64,000 bases of DNA from the NCBI RefSeq assembly GCF_014287475.1, contig NZ_JACOPF010000002.1, positions 248,001 through 312,000 on the forward strand, in the 5' to 3' direction. Shown here in pieces: positions 9,637 to 18,151 of this stretch. Under the pieces are notes generated by a model, which was given only the letters and a program-made list of their open reading frames with translations, had not been told where the DNA came from and made no database searches. The translations under genes were made by a program, and so were the position numbers. This stretch comes from Mediterraneibacter hominis. GTDB taxonomy: Bacteria > Bacillota > Clostridia > Lachnospirales > Lachnospiraceae. Position 1 is the stretch's first letter; each line of letters starts with the position of its first letter.

Positions 9637-9893
9637 TCAATTTCTGTCAGTTGTTTTTGCATGTCTTCAATACTTTTCAACAGTATGGTTGTATTATCAT
9701 TTTCCGGCTTCGTAATTCTGTAATATTGTTCCAGAGTTTCTATATTCTTTTTTATATCGCAAATTTGTTTCTCCAGATATGTTTGTGTCCGCCCGATTTC
9801 ATCAAGCAAGAGATTTTCTGTTTTTTGTATATGTGCAGATAGTTCTGTCCGCAGCATTTCTCTCAAAACATCTAAATCTTTTTGTTCTAACAT
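9621..9893 (-). CDS. Small coiled-coil protein, function unknown
   Basis: A 90-residue, highly charged protein with no Cys and almost no Gly/Pro. It is predicted to be nearly all helical, with heptad-like spacing through two segments (about residues 3-58 and 66-90) separated by RITKPENDN. AAAGGAG lies eight bases before the ATG, which supports real translation. It has no signal peptide or membrane helix. It is convergent with the ABC gene and divergent from dinB, so no operon partner hints at its role. I do not recognise a named family. Confidence 0.65.
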   Translation of the reverse strand: MLEQKDLDVLREMLRTELSAHIQKTENLLLDEIGRTQTYLEKQICDIKKNIETLEQYYRITKPENDNTTILLKSIEDMQKQLTEIEKKIA

Positions 9894-10026
9894 TTTATGA
9901 CTCCTTTCAGATTTGTTATTTTTTATTGTAACATCTTTTACCCTCTCTTTACAAGGACAGACACGCCGTAAACCACGAAAATCTTCATGGTTGAGGCCGT
10001 AGAGTCGGAATGGAAAATATTACTTC

Positions 10027-10055
10027 TTGAATATAGAACATATGTTCTATAAAAT
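10027..10055 (+). promoter_or_regulatory. SOS (LexA) box inside the dinB promoter
   Basis: TTGAAT (10027-10032), 17-bp spacer, TAAAAT (10050-10055). The spacer is filled by a perfect palindrome at 10033-10050 centred on GAACATATGTTC (10036-10047), which matches the Gram-positive LexA consensus GAAC-N4-GTTC. LexA bound here would cover both promoter elements, so DNA damage should derepress dinB and possibly the genes behind it. Confidence 0.85.
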
Positions 10056-10094
10056 AAATGCAAATAGATAATAAAAACGTAAATGGGAGGGAGA

Positions 10095-11330
10095 ATGTTG
10101 AAAAGAGTAATTTTCCATGTGGATGTAAATTCGGCCTTTTTATCCTGGGAGGCAGTCTACCGTCTGCGCCACCAGGGAGGCAGAAGGGATCTGCGGGAAG
10201 AGATTTCTGCGGTAGGCGGAGATATTGCCATGCGCCACGGAATTATTCTGGCAAAGTCGGTGCCTGCGAAAAGATATGGCATAAAGACAGGGGAGACGAT
10301 TCTGGAGGCAAAAAGGAAATACCCCTCTTTGATTCTGGTTCCGCCCAATTATAATCTATATGAACGGTGCTCCACGGCGTTTATGGAAGTCCTGCGGCAA
10401 TATACACCGAATGTGGAACCGTACTCTATAGACGAGGCATTTGCAGATATGACGGGAACGCAGGGGCTATGGGGTTCTCCTATGGAAACGGCAGAGCAGC
10501 TTCGAAGACAGATAAAACGAGAATTGGGTTTTACGGTGAACATTGGAATTTCTGAGAACAAGCTGCTGGCAAAGATGGCAGGGGATTTTCAAAAGCCGGA
10601 CAGAATACACACTCTTTGGAAAAACGAAATAAAAGAAAAAATGTGGGGACTTCCGGTGAATGAATTGTTTTTCGTGGGAGGAGCGACAGCGAAAAAACTC
10701 TGCCAGCTTGGAATCCGGACAATCGGGGAGCTGGCGGTTACGGATGTGGAAATATTGAAACGGCATTTAAAAAAGCATGGTGAGGTTATATGGGCGTTTG
10801 CAAATGGAATGGATGTGTCGGTTGTACAGTCGGATGCTCCTGCAAACAAAGGATATGGAAATTCTACAACGATTCCGTTTGATGTAACGAGGGCATCAGA
10901 AGCAAAACTGGTGCTTCTTTCTCTTGCAGAGACAGTGGCAGCGCGTCTGCGGGAGGCAAAAGTACGGGCAGAAGTGATTGCCGTCGGAATAAAAGACCAG
11001 GAGTTTCATTATGCGAGCCATCAGAGGACGCTTTCTAATGCGACAAATATTACAAAAGAAATCTATTGTCATGCCTGCCGGCTGTTTGACGAGCTGTGGG
11101 ACGGGAAACCGATCCGGCATCTTGGCATTTATACAGGGAAGATACAGAATGGGGAATGGATACGTCAAATAGATATGTTTGACAGGACAGATTATGAAAA
11201 ATTACAGAGGGTAGATGAAACGATAGACAGAGTCCGGAGAAGGTACGGGATAGATGCGGTAAAACGGGCGGTATTTACAGAAAAAGGGCTGAGAATCGAT
11301 CATATGTCAGGAGGCGTGAGACGAAAATGA
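10095..11330 (+). CDS. dinB: Y-family DNA polymerase IV (translesion synthesis)
   Basis: A 411-residue Y-family polymerase. The palm carries HVDVNSAF near the N-terminus and YSIDEAF at about residue 115, giving the catalytic Asp and Asp/Glu residues. A helix-hairpin-helix region and a little-finger domain follow. These enzymes copy past DNA lesions with low fidelity in the SOS response. ATG 10095 is chosen because GGAGGG overlaps the upstream in-frame ATG at 10083 and serves as ribosome binding site. The LexA box above gives direct support for SOS control. The last codon overlaps the start of the next gene (ATGA), so that gene is probably co-translated. Confidence 0.93.
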   Translation: MLKRVIFHVDVNSAFLSWEAVYRLRHQGGRRDLREEISAVGGDIAMRHGIILAKSVPAKRYGIKTGETILEAKRKYPSLILVPPNYNLYERCSTAFMEVLRQYTPNVEPYSIDEAFADMTGTQGLWGSPMETAEQLRRQIKRELGFTVNIGISENKLLAKMAGDFQKPDRIHTLWKNEIKEKMWGLPVNELFFVGGATAKKLCQLGIRTIGELAVTDVEILKRHLKKHGEVIWAFANGMDVSVVQSDAPANKGYGNSTTIPFDVTRASEAKLVLLSLAETVAARLREAKVRAEVIAVGIKDQEFHYASHQRTLSNATNITKEIYCHACRLFDELWDGKPIRHLGIYTGKIQNGEWIRQIDMFDRTDYEKLQRVDETIDRVRRRYGIDAVKRAVFTEKGLRIDHMSGGVRRK

Positions 11331-11644
11331 GCATGGGAATTGGAATCAATACACAGAAACCCGATGCAGGCGAAATAAGAGACAGACAAGAAGACATTGC
11401 GTGCGGGGTGTGGTTTACCAGTAGCGGAAATCCGATACCACAGCTGGTCAAATATAAGGAAAGGGAGGAAGTACATAGTATTCGGAATATCCGCGTCCTT
11501 ACCAGAGAGAAGAAATATTACTGTGGAATTCCTGTCATGGAGTATCTTTGCAGTGCTGTGGAGGAGGAGATGGAGTATCTGTTTAAACTCTATTATTATC
11601 TGGAAGAATGTAAATGGAAAATAGCGTGGTTGAAGGAACTGTAG
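11327..11644 (+). CDS. Small protein coupled to dinB, function unknown
   Basis: A 105-residue soluble protein whose ATG overlaps the dinB stop by four bases (ATGA), the classic mark of translational coupling. Its middle, with GNPIPQLVKYK and later YYCGIPVMEYLC, suggests a small alpha/beta fold, and its C-terminus is Trp/Tyr-rich (LYYYLEECKWKIAWLKEL). There are three Cys but no zinc-knuckle pattern. I do not recognise the family with certainty. The tight linkage to an SOS polymerase suggests a polymerase accessory role or SOS-regulated function, which is inference only. Confidence 0.7.
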   Translation: MSMGIGINTQKPDAGEIRDRQEDIACGVWFTSSGNPIPQLVKYKEREEVHSIRNIRVLTREKKYYCGIPVMEYLCSAVEEEMEYLFKLYYYLEECKWKIAWLKEL

Positions 11645-11734
11645 GAAACGCAATGAAAGAATTGTTATTACAGCCTGATTTCAGTATAATAACTACAGCA
11701 GCAGAAAAGAAAGATGCGCAAGGCGGTGAAAAAG

Positions 11735-12409
11735 ATGGGACGCACATATGTAATGTCAGACATACACGGCATGGCAGAGCTTTTATGGGAAATGCTGGAT
11801 CAGATACAGTTTTCTGCAAGTGATACCCTGTATATACTGGGAGATATGATCGACCGGGAGCCGGATCCGGCGGGGGTTCTTGATACAGTTATGGCGCAGG
11901 AAAATATCATTGCACTGATGGGGAACCATGAGGACGCGTTTGCAGGCTGGTATGACAGTGTTTTAAAGGGCGGTATCTACGGATATTATTATAATACATA
12001 TGATATTTTAAGCCGAAGTCCGTCAGGTTGTAATAAAATTGCAGAATATGTGCAGTGGATGAAGGGGCTTCCATATTATAAGAAGATAAAAGCAGACGGG
12101 AAGAACTATCTGCTTGCCCATGCTTCTACAGAGGGGATTCTTTCCGTGAGAAACAGAAAAGACATCTGTCTTTGGGATAGTCAATTCGTGGAGAAGCAGA
12201 GTGGAATCCCGGGTTTTATCTCCATTGTAGGGCATGTTCCCACATTTATCCTGCGGGGATACCCGAAGGATAAAGCATGTATCTGGCACAGTCCAAATGG
12301 AAGGATACTGGATATAGACTGTGGTGCAGTGTTTAAAAGGCATGGGGGCAGACTTGGCTGCCTGTGCCTGGAAACGGGAGAAGAGTTTTACACAAAAAGT
12401 ATGGAGTGA
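11735..12409 (+). CDS. Calcineurin-like Ser/Thr-type metallophosphatase
   Basis: A 224-residue PPP-like phosphatase with SDIHG at the N-terminus, GDMIDRE, GNHE, a mid-protein LLAHAS and VGHVPT: the full binuclear-metal signature (D, H, D, N, H, H). Related to PrpE/PphA enzymes that hydrolyse phosphoproteins or dinucleotide polyphosphates. ATG 11735 is preferred over 11714 because SDIHG then sits at the usual distance from the start, and GGCGGTGA lies just upstream. A clear paralogue is encoded at 19824 (both share the DTLYxLGDxIDR block). It lies 90 bp after the dinB partner and 29 bp before the LRR gene, so it could belong to either unit. Confidence 0.85.
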   Translation: MGRTYVMSDIHGMAELLWEMLDQIQFSASDTLYILGDMIDREPDPAGVLDTVMAQENIIALMGNHEDAFAGWYDSVLKGGIYGYYYNTYDILSRSPSGCNKIAEYVQWMKGLPYYKKIKADGKNYLLAHASTEGILSVRNRKDICLWDSQFVEKQSGIPGFISIVGHVPTFILRGYPKDKACIWHSPNGRILDIDCGAVFKRHGGRLGCLCLETGEEFYTKSME

Positions 12410-12438
12410 AGGACAGGAAAAGTAGAAAGAAGGACAAC

Positions 12439-13395
12439 ATGAAGATTCATTATAGAATACAAGGAAAGGAAATCGAGATTGTACGGTGCTTTGGAACGGA
12501 CAGAAGCGTGCGGGTGCCGGAGGCAATAGACGGTATGCCGGTGACGAAGGTCTCTGCCTATGCTTTTTCCGCAAGGAAAGACAGGGAGGAAAAGGATATA
12601 TTTCTGTGCGAATCAGAAGAAGCCGTACTGTCTGGACAGGAGGAACATCTGCTTGCCGGCTGGGAGATCGAGGAGGTGAGGCTGCCTGATACATTAAAAG
12701 AAATCGGAAATTATATTTTTTATGGCTGCAAAAAATTGAGGCAGTTAGAATTTTCCGACAGTCTCACACAGATAGGGAGCGGAGCATTTACAGGATGCAG
12801 CGGGCTGAAAGAGTTGCATGTGCATATGCTTGCAGGAGAAAAGTCCTGTGTCAAAGAGATCTTAGGAGACCTGTGGCAGAGAATAGATGTCACATTTACG
12901 CATGCGGACGGACAGGAAATACAGCTTGTATTTCCAGAGCATTATGAGGAGGCAGTGGAAAATACTCCGGCGCGGATTTTATTTACACAGCATCATGGCT
13001 CCGGCAATAATTACCGGCAGTGTTTTTATAACAGAGAACTAGACTGCCGCAAATATGACGAGCTTTTTTCTGTCGCAAAGGCACAGGACAAGACAGACGT
13101 TCTGTCAGATTTGGTTTTCAAGCGTCTGCGTTATCCGGCGGAGCTTACGAAAAGCGCGTGTGAAAGCTATGAACAGTTTGTAAGGGACAGACAGACGGAC
13201 ATCCTGGTGTATCTGGTAAAGAAGGAAAAGATGGAAGAATTAAAAGAGATGTCCAGGCGGAAACTCTGGACGGAGGAAGGGCTGGAAACGGGAATTAAAA
13301 CGGCGGCAGAACAACAGAATACAGAATTTTTAAGCTTTTTAATGAATGAAAAGCATAAATCGTTTCCCGAAAAGAAAAAGAAATTTGTGCTGTAG
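12439..13395 (+). CDS. Leucine-rich-repeat (BspA-type) protein
   Basis: A 318-residue protein without signal peptide. Residues 1-140 hold BspA/LRR_5-type repeats: PDTLKEIGNYIFYGCKKL and then SLTQIGSGAFTGCSGLKEL. The C-terminal half (about 170-318) is helical and charged, of no family I recognise. LRR_5 repeats usually mediate protein-protein contact. In a cytosolic protein directly before a VWA/MoxR pair this suggests an adaptor or substrate-binding role, which is inference. AAGGA lies four bases before the ATG. An upstream in-frame ATG at 12364 sits inside the phosphatase gene and lacks a good site. A sigma-A promoter for the next gene begins six bases after this stop. Confidence 0.75.
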   Translation: MKIHYRIQGKEIEIVRCFGTDRSVRVPEAIDGMPVTKVSAYAFSARKDREEKDIFLCESEEAVLSGQEEHLLAGWEIEEVRLPDTLKEIGNYIFYGCKKLRQLEFSDSLTQIGSGAFTGCSGLKELHVHMLAGEKSCVKEILGDLWQRIDVTFTHADGQEIQLVFPEHYEEAVENTPARILFTQHHGSGNNYRQCFYNRELDCRKYDELFSVAKAQDKTDVLSDLVFKRLRYPAELTKSACESYEQFVRDRQTDILVYLVKKEKMEELKEMSRRKLWTEEGLETGIKTAAEQQNTEFLSFLMNEKHKSFPEKKKKFVL

Positions 13396-13400
13396 AGTAT

Positions 13401-13428
13401 TTGACTTCCAGCATATATGAGGTAAAAT
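13401..13428 (+). promoter_or_regulatory. Sigma-A promoter before the VWA/MoxR pair
   Basis: TTGACT (13401-13406), 16-bp spacer, TAAAAT (13423-13428), 33 bp before the VWA gene start. It would allow the VWA-MoxR pair to be transcribed apart from the genes upstream. Confidence 0.5.
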
Positions 13429-13461
13429 GAAAAATAAATATGTCAGAGAGGAGGCGGCCGC

Positions 13462-14826
13462 ATGGAAAAGCGTCAAGGAAGTATAGCGGCAGAGGACAGG
13501 GAAGAGGCGCAGCGAAGACTTCAGGAAATTGGCTGCCAGATTCTGCGTGCTTCCAGGGATGAGCTGTATCTTGGCATGCGGTTTATGGATGTTGCTTTGA
13601 GCAGCTTTCTGTATTGCATGGATTCTGGTGTGTCTCCATTTGGGACAGACGGGAATACAATTTACTTTCACCCCTCGCAGTTGGGAGGACTGTACCGGCA
13701 GAATCGAATTTTAGTAAACAGAGGGTACCTGCATATGGTGCTGCACTGTATTTTTCGTCATATGACAAAGCAGGGGATGGATGGCAGATATTGGAATTTA
13801 AGCTGCGATATAGCGGCGGAGCATATCATAGACGGGTGTGACCAGAGGGCAGTGCGCTTTTCCAGGAGTCTTTTGCGAAGAGAAACGTACCGAAAGCTAG
13901 AGGCGGAAAAAAAGACACTCCATGCGGAACGGATTTACAAGTTGTTAAGACAGTGGGAGCTTCCACAAAGGGACATAGAAAGATTAGAGAGTGAGTTCTA
14001 TGTAGATGATCACCGGTACTGGGAAAATCAAAATCCGCAGAAGAGACCAGATCCGAATCTGAATAAAAAATGGCAGGAAATAGACGAGAGGATGGAAACC
14101 GATCTGGAGACCTTTTCCAAAGAGGCGTCAGAAAAGAGCGGAAGCTTTCTGGAACAGTTGAAAATACAGAACAAGGAACGGTATGATTATAAAGAGTTTC
14201 TGCGGAAGTTTTCTGTTTTGCGGGAGGAGCTTGGTGTCGATCCAGATACCTTTGATTATCATTTTTACAGCTACGGGCTTTCTCTGTACGGCAACATGCC
14301 GCTGATTGAACCGCAGGAGACAAAGGAGGTCAAAAAAGTCAAAGAGTTTGCTGTTGTTATTGACACATCCATGTCCTGTTCCGGAGCTCTTGTCCGGAAG
14401 TTTTTGGAAGAGACCTACAGCGTGCTGACAGAAGAAGACGGCTTCTTTAAAAAAGTCAATGTGCATATGATACAGTGTGACGAAGAGGTACAGTCAGATG
14501 TAAAGATCACCTCTTCGGAGGAATTAAAAGAATACATGGAGCATTTGCAGCTTTTCGGAGAGGGCGGGACGGATTTCAGGCCGGCTTTTGCGTACTGTAC
14601 GCGCATGGTAGAGCAGGGGGAGTTTGAGAATTTAAAAGGGCTGATTTATTTTACAGACGGATATGGGATTTATCCGAATAAGATGCCGCCCTATCAGACG
14701 GCATTTGTATTCCTGGAGGAAGAATATAAGGACGCGGACGTGCCCTCATGGGCTATGAAGCTGATATTGACAGGCGAAGAATGGAGAGAAAAGCATGGAT
14801 ATAAAACGGGCGAAACAGGAAATTAA
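13462..14826 (+). CDS. VWA-like protein with metallopeptidase-like N-terminal domain (DUF2201 type)
   Basis: A 454-residue protein. The N-terminal part has a zincin-like segment HMVLHCIFRH near residue 93, related to the putative metallopeptidase half of DUF2201 proteins. The HExxH glutamate is absent, so peptidase activity is doubtful. From about residue 295 comes a von Willebrand A-like domain with a MIDAS-type motif DTSMSC and later GGTDFRPAF. AGGAGG precedes the ATG. The stop overlaps the following MoxR gene by 32 bp. VWA proteins coupled to MoxR ATPases act in metal-dependent assembly or remodelling of partner complexes. Partner unknown here. Confidence 0.83.
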   Translation: MEKRQGSIAAEDREEAQRRLQEIGCQILRASRDELYLGMRFMDVALSSFLYCMDSGVSPFGTDGNTIYFHPSQLGGLYRQNRILVNRGYLHMVLHCIFRHMTKQGMDGRYWNLSCDIAAEHIIDGCDQRAVRFSRSLLRRETYRKLEAEKKTLHAERIYKLLRQWELPQRDIERLESEFYVDDHRYWENQNPQKRPDPNLNKKWQEIDERMETDLETFSKEASEKSGSFLEQLKIQNKERYDYKEFLRKFSVLREELGVDPDTFDYHFYSYGLSLYGNMPLIEPQETKEVKKVKEFAVVIDTSMSCSGALVRKFLEETYSVLTEEDGFFKKVNVHMIQCDEEVQSDVKITSSEELKEYMEHLQLFGEGGTDFRPAFAYCTRMVEQGEFENLKGLIYFTDGYGIYPNKMPPYQTAFVFLEEEYKDADVPSWAMKLILTGEEWREKHGYKTGETGN

Positions 14827-16306
14827 AGATTCTATAGAAGCATACTTAAAAAAGGATCGGTTCGGGGAATATGTGATTCCTCCGGTGCGGCAGCGCCCTG
14901 TCCTTCTGATGGGCGCGCCGGGGATCGGAAAAACCCAGATTATGGAGCAGATAGCCAGGGAACTGAAAATCGGGCTGGTGGCATACACGATCACCCATCA
15001 TACACGTCAGAGCGCTGTGGGGCTGCCATTTATCAAAGAAAAAGAATTTCAGGGAAAAAAGTTTTCGGTGACAGAATATACAATGAGTGAAATTATCGCC
15101 TCTGTCTATGAGAAGATGGAAAAGACGGGAATAAAGGAAGGAATTTTGTTTATTGATGAGATCAACTGTGTATCGGAAACACTTGCGCCTATGATGCTGC
15201 AGTTTTTGCAGGGAAAAACCTTTGGGAACCAGGAAGTCCCGAAGGGCTGGATCATTGTTGCCGCAGGAAATCCGCCGCAATACAATAAATCGGTGAGAGA
15301 GTTTGACGTGGTGACTTTGGATCGTCTGAAAAAAATCGAGGTGGAAGCAGATTTTCAGGTTTGGAAAGAATATGCGTACAAGGAAGAAATACATCCCGCA
15401 GTGATTTCCTATCTGGAGCTTCGCAGAGAAAACTTTTACCGGATTGAAAACACAGTGGACGGAAAGCTTTTTGTGACAGCGAGAGGCTGGGAGGATCTTG
15501 CCAGACTTATACAGGTATATGAAGATCTGGGGAAAAAGGCAGACCGGGACGTTGTGTCTCAATATATCCAGTATCCTGTGATTGCAAAGGATTTCGCGAA
15601 TTATCTGGAACTCTACTATAAATATAAGAAGGATTACAAAGTAGAGGAAATACTGGAGGGCAGATGGACAGAGGAAGTTTTAAAGAAAATCAGGGCGGCG
15701 GCCTTTGACGAGCATTTGAGTATTGTCAGTCTGTTAAATGGAAAGCTGGGCAGTCTTTTCACAGAGTGCTTTAAGATGGATGCATTTGTGGCGAAGCTTT
15801 ACGAATATCTTCTTTATTACAGGGATAATCAGTCGGCAATGCTGCTGGAGGATGTTAAGAATCTGGCGCAGAAAGATATGGAAAGACAAAAAAAGGCAGA
15901 GCTTCTTACCAGACAGGAGGAGCAGATTTTCCAAGATGTGATTGACACGCTGGAAAGATATGCGCGGGAATTAAAAGGAGAGCTGTTTATCGGAGACGCC
16001 GCGTTTGACGAAGTACGCCGAATGTTTGTGCGTGAGACACAGGAAAGAGAAAGTCTTATGGAACACACAGGGGAGATACTGACGCATGTCTTTGACTTTA
16101 TGGAGGCGGCATTTGGGGAAAGCCAGGAAATGGTTGCATTTATTACAGAATTAAATGCGAACTATTACAGTGTATGGTTTATCAAAGAAAATGGCTGTGA
16201 CCAGTATTACAAATATAACAAAGGGCTTCTGTTTGACAACCGGCAGCAGGAAATCCTGCAGCAGATGGACGAGGCAGAAGGGATGCTGAATGTAGGAATC
16301 AAATAG
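14795..16306 (+). CDS. MoxR-family AAA+ ATPase
   Basis: A 503-residue ATPase with Walker A GAPGIGKT at about residues 34-41, Walker B ILFIDEIN near 112, and sensor-1 VAAGNPP. MoxR members act as chaperone-like ATPases together with VWA proteins. The C-terminal 180 residues extend past the usual lid with a charged helical region and end in IKENGCDQYYKYNKG. GGAGAG lies seven bases before the ATG, inside the upstream VWA gene with which it overlaps by 32 bp, so the two are translationally linked. No obvious substrate enzyme follows; the next gene is a LUD protein 85 bp away. Confidence 0.88.
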   Translation: MDIKRAKQEIKDSIEAYLKKDRFGEYVIPPVRQRPVLLMGAPGIGKTQIMEQIARELKIGLVAYTITHHTRQSAVGLPFIKEKEFQGKKFSVTEYTMSEIIASVYEKMEKTGIKEGILFIDEINCVSETLAPMMLQFLQGKTFGNQEVPKGWIIVAAGNPPQYNKSVREFDVVTLDRLKKIEVEADFQVWKEYAYKEEIHPAVISYLELRRENFYRIENTVDGKLFVTARGWEDLARLIQVYEDLGKKADRDVVSQYIQYPVIAKDFANYLELYYKYKKDYKVEEILEGRWTEEVLKKIRAAAFDEHLSIVSLLNGKLGSLFTECFKMDAFVAKLYEYLLYYRDNQSAMLLEDVKNLAQKDMERQKKAELLTRQEEQIFQDVIDTLERYARELKGELFIGDAAFDEVRRMFVRETQERESLMEHTGEILTHVFDFMEAAFGESQEMVAFITELNANYYSVWFIKENGCDQYYKYNKGLLFDNRQQEILQQMDEAEGMLNVGIK

Positions 16307-16391
16307 ATCCTGCCAGAAAGATGTGGTAAGATAAAAAGAAGTGGAGTTTAACTGGAGAGGAATAGAAGAGGATGGAAAGGAGAATGTAAAA

Positions 16392-17027
16392 ATGGATGTC
16401 AGAGAGATGAGAAATGACGCATTGGGGAAACGAGTTGTAAAGGCGCTCGAGTCCCGTAATATGGAGGCTTATTATGTAAAAACAAAGGAAGATGCAGTCT
16501 GTCAGGCGCTGAAATTGATTTCAAAGGGAAGCACTATCAATATGGGAGGCTCTAAATCTGTAAGAGAAACAGGGCTTACCGATGCATTGTCCAGTGCAGA
16601 ATATACATTTTATGACCGGGACAAAGCTAAAAGTCCGGAAGAGAAACAGGAAATTGCTCTCAAAGCATTTACATGTGATTATTATCTTGGCAGTGTCAAC
16701 GCAATGAGTGAGGACGGAGTGCTTATCAATATTGACGGAAACGCGAACCGGATTGCGGCATACGCGTTTGGGCCTAAGAACGTACTTCTGATAGTCGGAA
16801 TGAACAAGGTTGTAAAAACGGAACAAGATGCCATGAGCAGAGCCAGGAATGAGGCCGCGCCTGTCAACGCACAGAGATTCGGGATTGACACGCCCTGTGT
16901 AAAAAATGGGAGCTGTTTTGATTGTAAGAAAGAACAGTGTATCTGCTGTCAGATATTAGTTACCCGCTTCTCGAGAATTGCAAAGAGAATCAAAGTCATT
17001 TTAGTAGGAGAGAATTTGGGATTTTAA
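16392..17027 (+). CDS. LUD-domain (LutB/YkgG-like) lactate-utilization type protein
   Basis: A 211-residue LUD (DUF162) protein with the typical N-terminal DALGKRVVKALESRNMEAYY and GGSKSVRETGL, and a Cys-rich C-terminus (CVKNGSC, CKKEQCICC) that could bind metal or Fe-S. Relatives act in lactate or other electron-transfer oxidations, but single small LUD proteins of clostridia are of unknown function. ATG 16392 is chosen because AAAGGAG lies eight bases upstream. The in-frame ATG at 16341 gives an unrelated 17-residue tail. Sortase B follows seven bases after the stop. Confidence 0.82.
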   Translation: MDVREMRNDALGKRVVKALESRNMEAYYVKTKEDAVCQALKLISKGSTINMGGSKSVRETGLTDALSSAEYTFYDRDKAKSPEEKQEIALKAFTCDYYLGSVNAMSEDGVLINIDGNANRIAAYAFGPKNVLLIVGMNKVVKTEQDAMSRARNEAAPVNAQRFGIDTPCVKNGSCFDCKKEQCICCQILVTRFSRIAKRIKVILVGENLGF

Positions 17028-17033
17028 GGAGTT

Positions 17034-17840
17034 ATGGCTAAAATGGACAGGAGAAAAAAAAGAGGTGCCCAGAAGAAAAAAACAGCAGGCAGAAAAAATA
17101 CGTTCAACGTTGTATCTACAGTTGTCTTATTGGCGGCAGTCTGCGTCTTTGTATTTTCAGCATATCAGCTTGTTATGATGCTGGTACCCTACTATGTGGG
17201 GGGAAAAGAATACGATGAAATTAAGGAACTGGCAATTATCACAGATGATAAAGGAGAAGGATTCACGGTAGATTTTGACGCGCTTCTCAAAGAAAATCCA
17301 GATACAGTGGCATGGATACGGTTTGAGGAGCCTTCTATTATCAGCTATCCGGTAGTGAAGAGTAAGGATAATGTGGAGTATCTTACAAAGACGTTTTCCG
17401 CGAACGACAACAAGCTGGGGGCGATTTTCATGGATATGAGGAGCAATTCCAGCTTTTCGGACAGAAATACTTTTATATATGGACACCATTTAAACAGCGG
17501 GGGAGAAATGTTCTCTAAGCTGGAAGAATATGCAGAGGAAAGTTTCTGCAAGGAATACCCATATTTTTATATTTATACGCCAGACGGAAAAACGAGAACC
17601 TATCAGGTGTTTTCGGCAGGGGTGGTAAAGGATACGGCGGAAAACTATAATATGACTTATGCTACAGAGGAAGACTATGTAAAGTATCTGGAAGTGTGCC
17701 AGGAATCATCGAATTATAAAGTAGATGTGGAATTGAATACGCAATCAAAAATCGTAAGTCTTTCTACTTGTACAAATGTAAATGATGATGAGCGTTTTCT
17801 TGTACAAGGCGTGCTGGTGGAAGAAGTAGGAGGAGAATAA
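17034..17840 (+). CDS. srtB: Class B sortase
   Basis: A 268-residue membrane-anchored transpeptidase with a basic N-terminus, one membrane helix at about residues 25-48, the catalytic His region FIYGHHLN near 145-152, active-site C246 in SLSTC and the Arg in DERFLVQG. Class B sortases attach NPQTN-like or pilin proteins to the wall. No gene for a sorting-signal protein lies in the window. AAGGAG is very near the ATG at 17034. A second in-frame ATG nine bases on (17043) is possible. The DUF951 gene starts immediately after the stop. Confidence 0.9.
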   Translation: MAKMDRRKKRGAQKKKTAGRKNTFNVVSTVVLLAAVCVFVFSAYQLVMMLVPYYVGGKEYDEIKELAIITDDKGEGFTVDFDALLKENPDTVAWIRFEEPSIISYPVVKSKDNVEYLTKTFSANDNKLGAIFMDMRSNSSFSDRNTFIYGHHLNSGGEMFSKLEEYAEESFCKEYPYFYIYTPDGKTRTYQVFSAGVVKDTAENYNMTYATEEDYVKYLEVCQESSNYKVDVELNTQSKIVSLSTCTNVNDDERFLVQGVLVEEVGGE

Positions 17841-18029
17841 ATGCCGGAAAAATACGAGATCGGAGATGTGATCCGAATGAAAAAGCCGCATCCATGCGGA
17901 AGCCATGAGTGGGAAATTCTGCGGGTAGGGGCGGACTTCAGGTTAAAGTGTATTGGATGCGGACATCAAATTATGGTGCCACGCAGGCTGGTGGAAAAAA
18001 ATACAAAGGAAATTACGAAAAAAGCTTGA
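17841..18029 (+). CDS. DUF951 family protein
   Basis: A 62-residue protein with the DUF951 pattern: IRMKKPHPCG at 11-20, a WEILR strand and LKCIGCGH, giving three Cys and several His that could hold zinc. The fold is probably a small OB-like or zinc-ribbon domain. The ATG directly follows the sortase stop, with GGAGGAG upstream. The family often sits near rpsF in Firmicutes, as here, which hints at a translation-linked role. Its function is not established. The rpsF promoter's -35 overlaps this stop codon. Confidence 0.83.
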   Translation: MPEKYEIGDVIRMKKPHPCGSHEWEILRVGADFRLKCIGCGHQIMVPRRLVEKNTKEITKKA

Positions 18030-18054
18030 AAGAAACCAGTTCTTATGGTATGAT
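18026..18054 (+). promoter_or_regulatory. Sigma-A promoter of rpsF-ssb-rpsR
   Basis: TTGAAA (18026-18031), 17-bp spacer, TATGAT (18049-18054), giving a start near 18061 and a leader of about 90 nt that holds two hairpins. Confidence 0.65.
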
Positions 18055-18070
18055 ATTAAACCGTGACATA

Positions 18071-18121
18071 CTGTCGTTATATGACAGAAATTAATTATCC
18101 TTGTTCCCGGCTTGTCCGGGA
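18071..18121 (+). promoter_or_regulatory. rpsF leader hairpins, possible S6:S18 autoregulatory site
   Basis: Two hairpins lie in the leader: CTGTC/GACAG (18071-18087) and TCCCGG/CCGGGA with a 5-base loop (18105-18121). In many bacteria the S6:S18 complex binds a CCG-containing hairpin in the rpsF leader to repress translation. The second hairpin, 12 bases before the AAGGAGG site, is well placed, but I could not confirm the consensus. Confidence 0.4.
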
Positions 18122-18151
18122 GCCAGAGACCATAAGGAGGTGCAAGAACAC

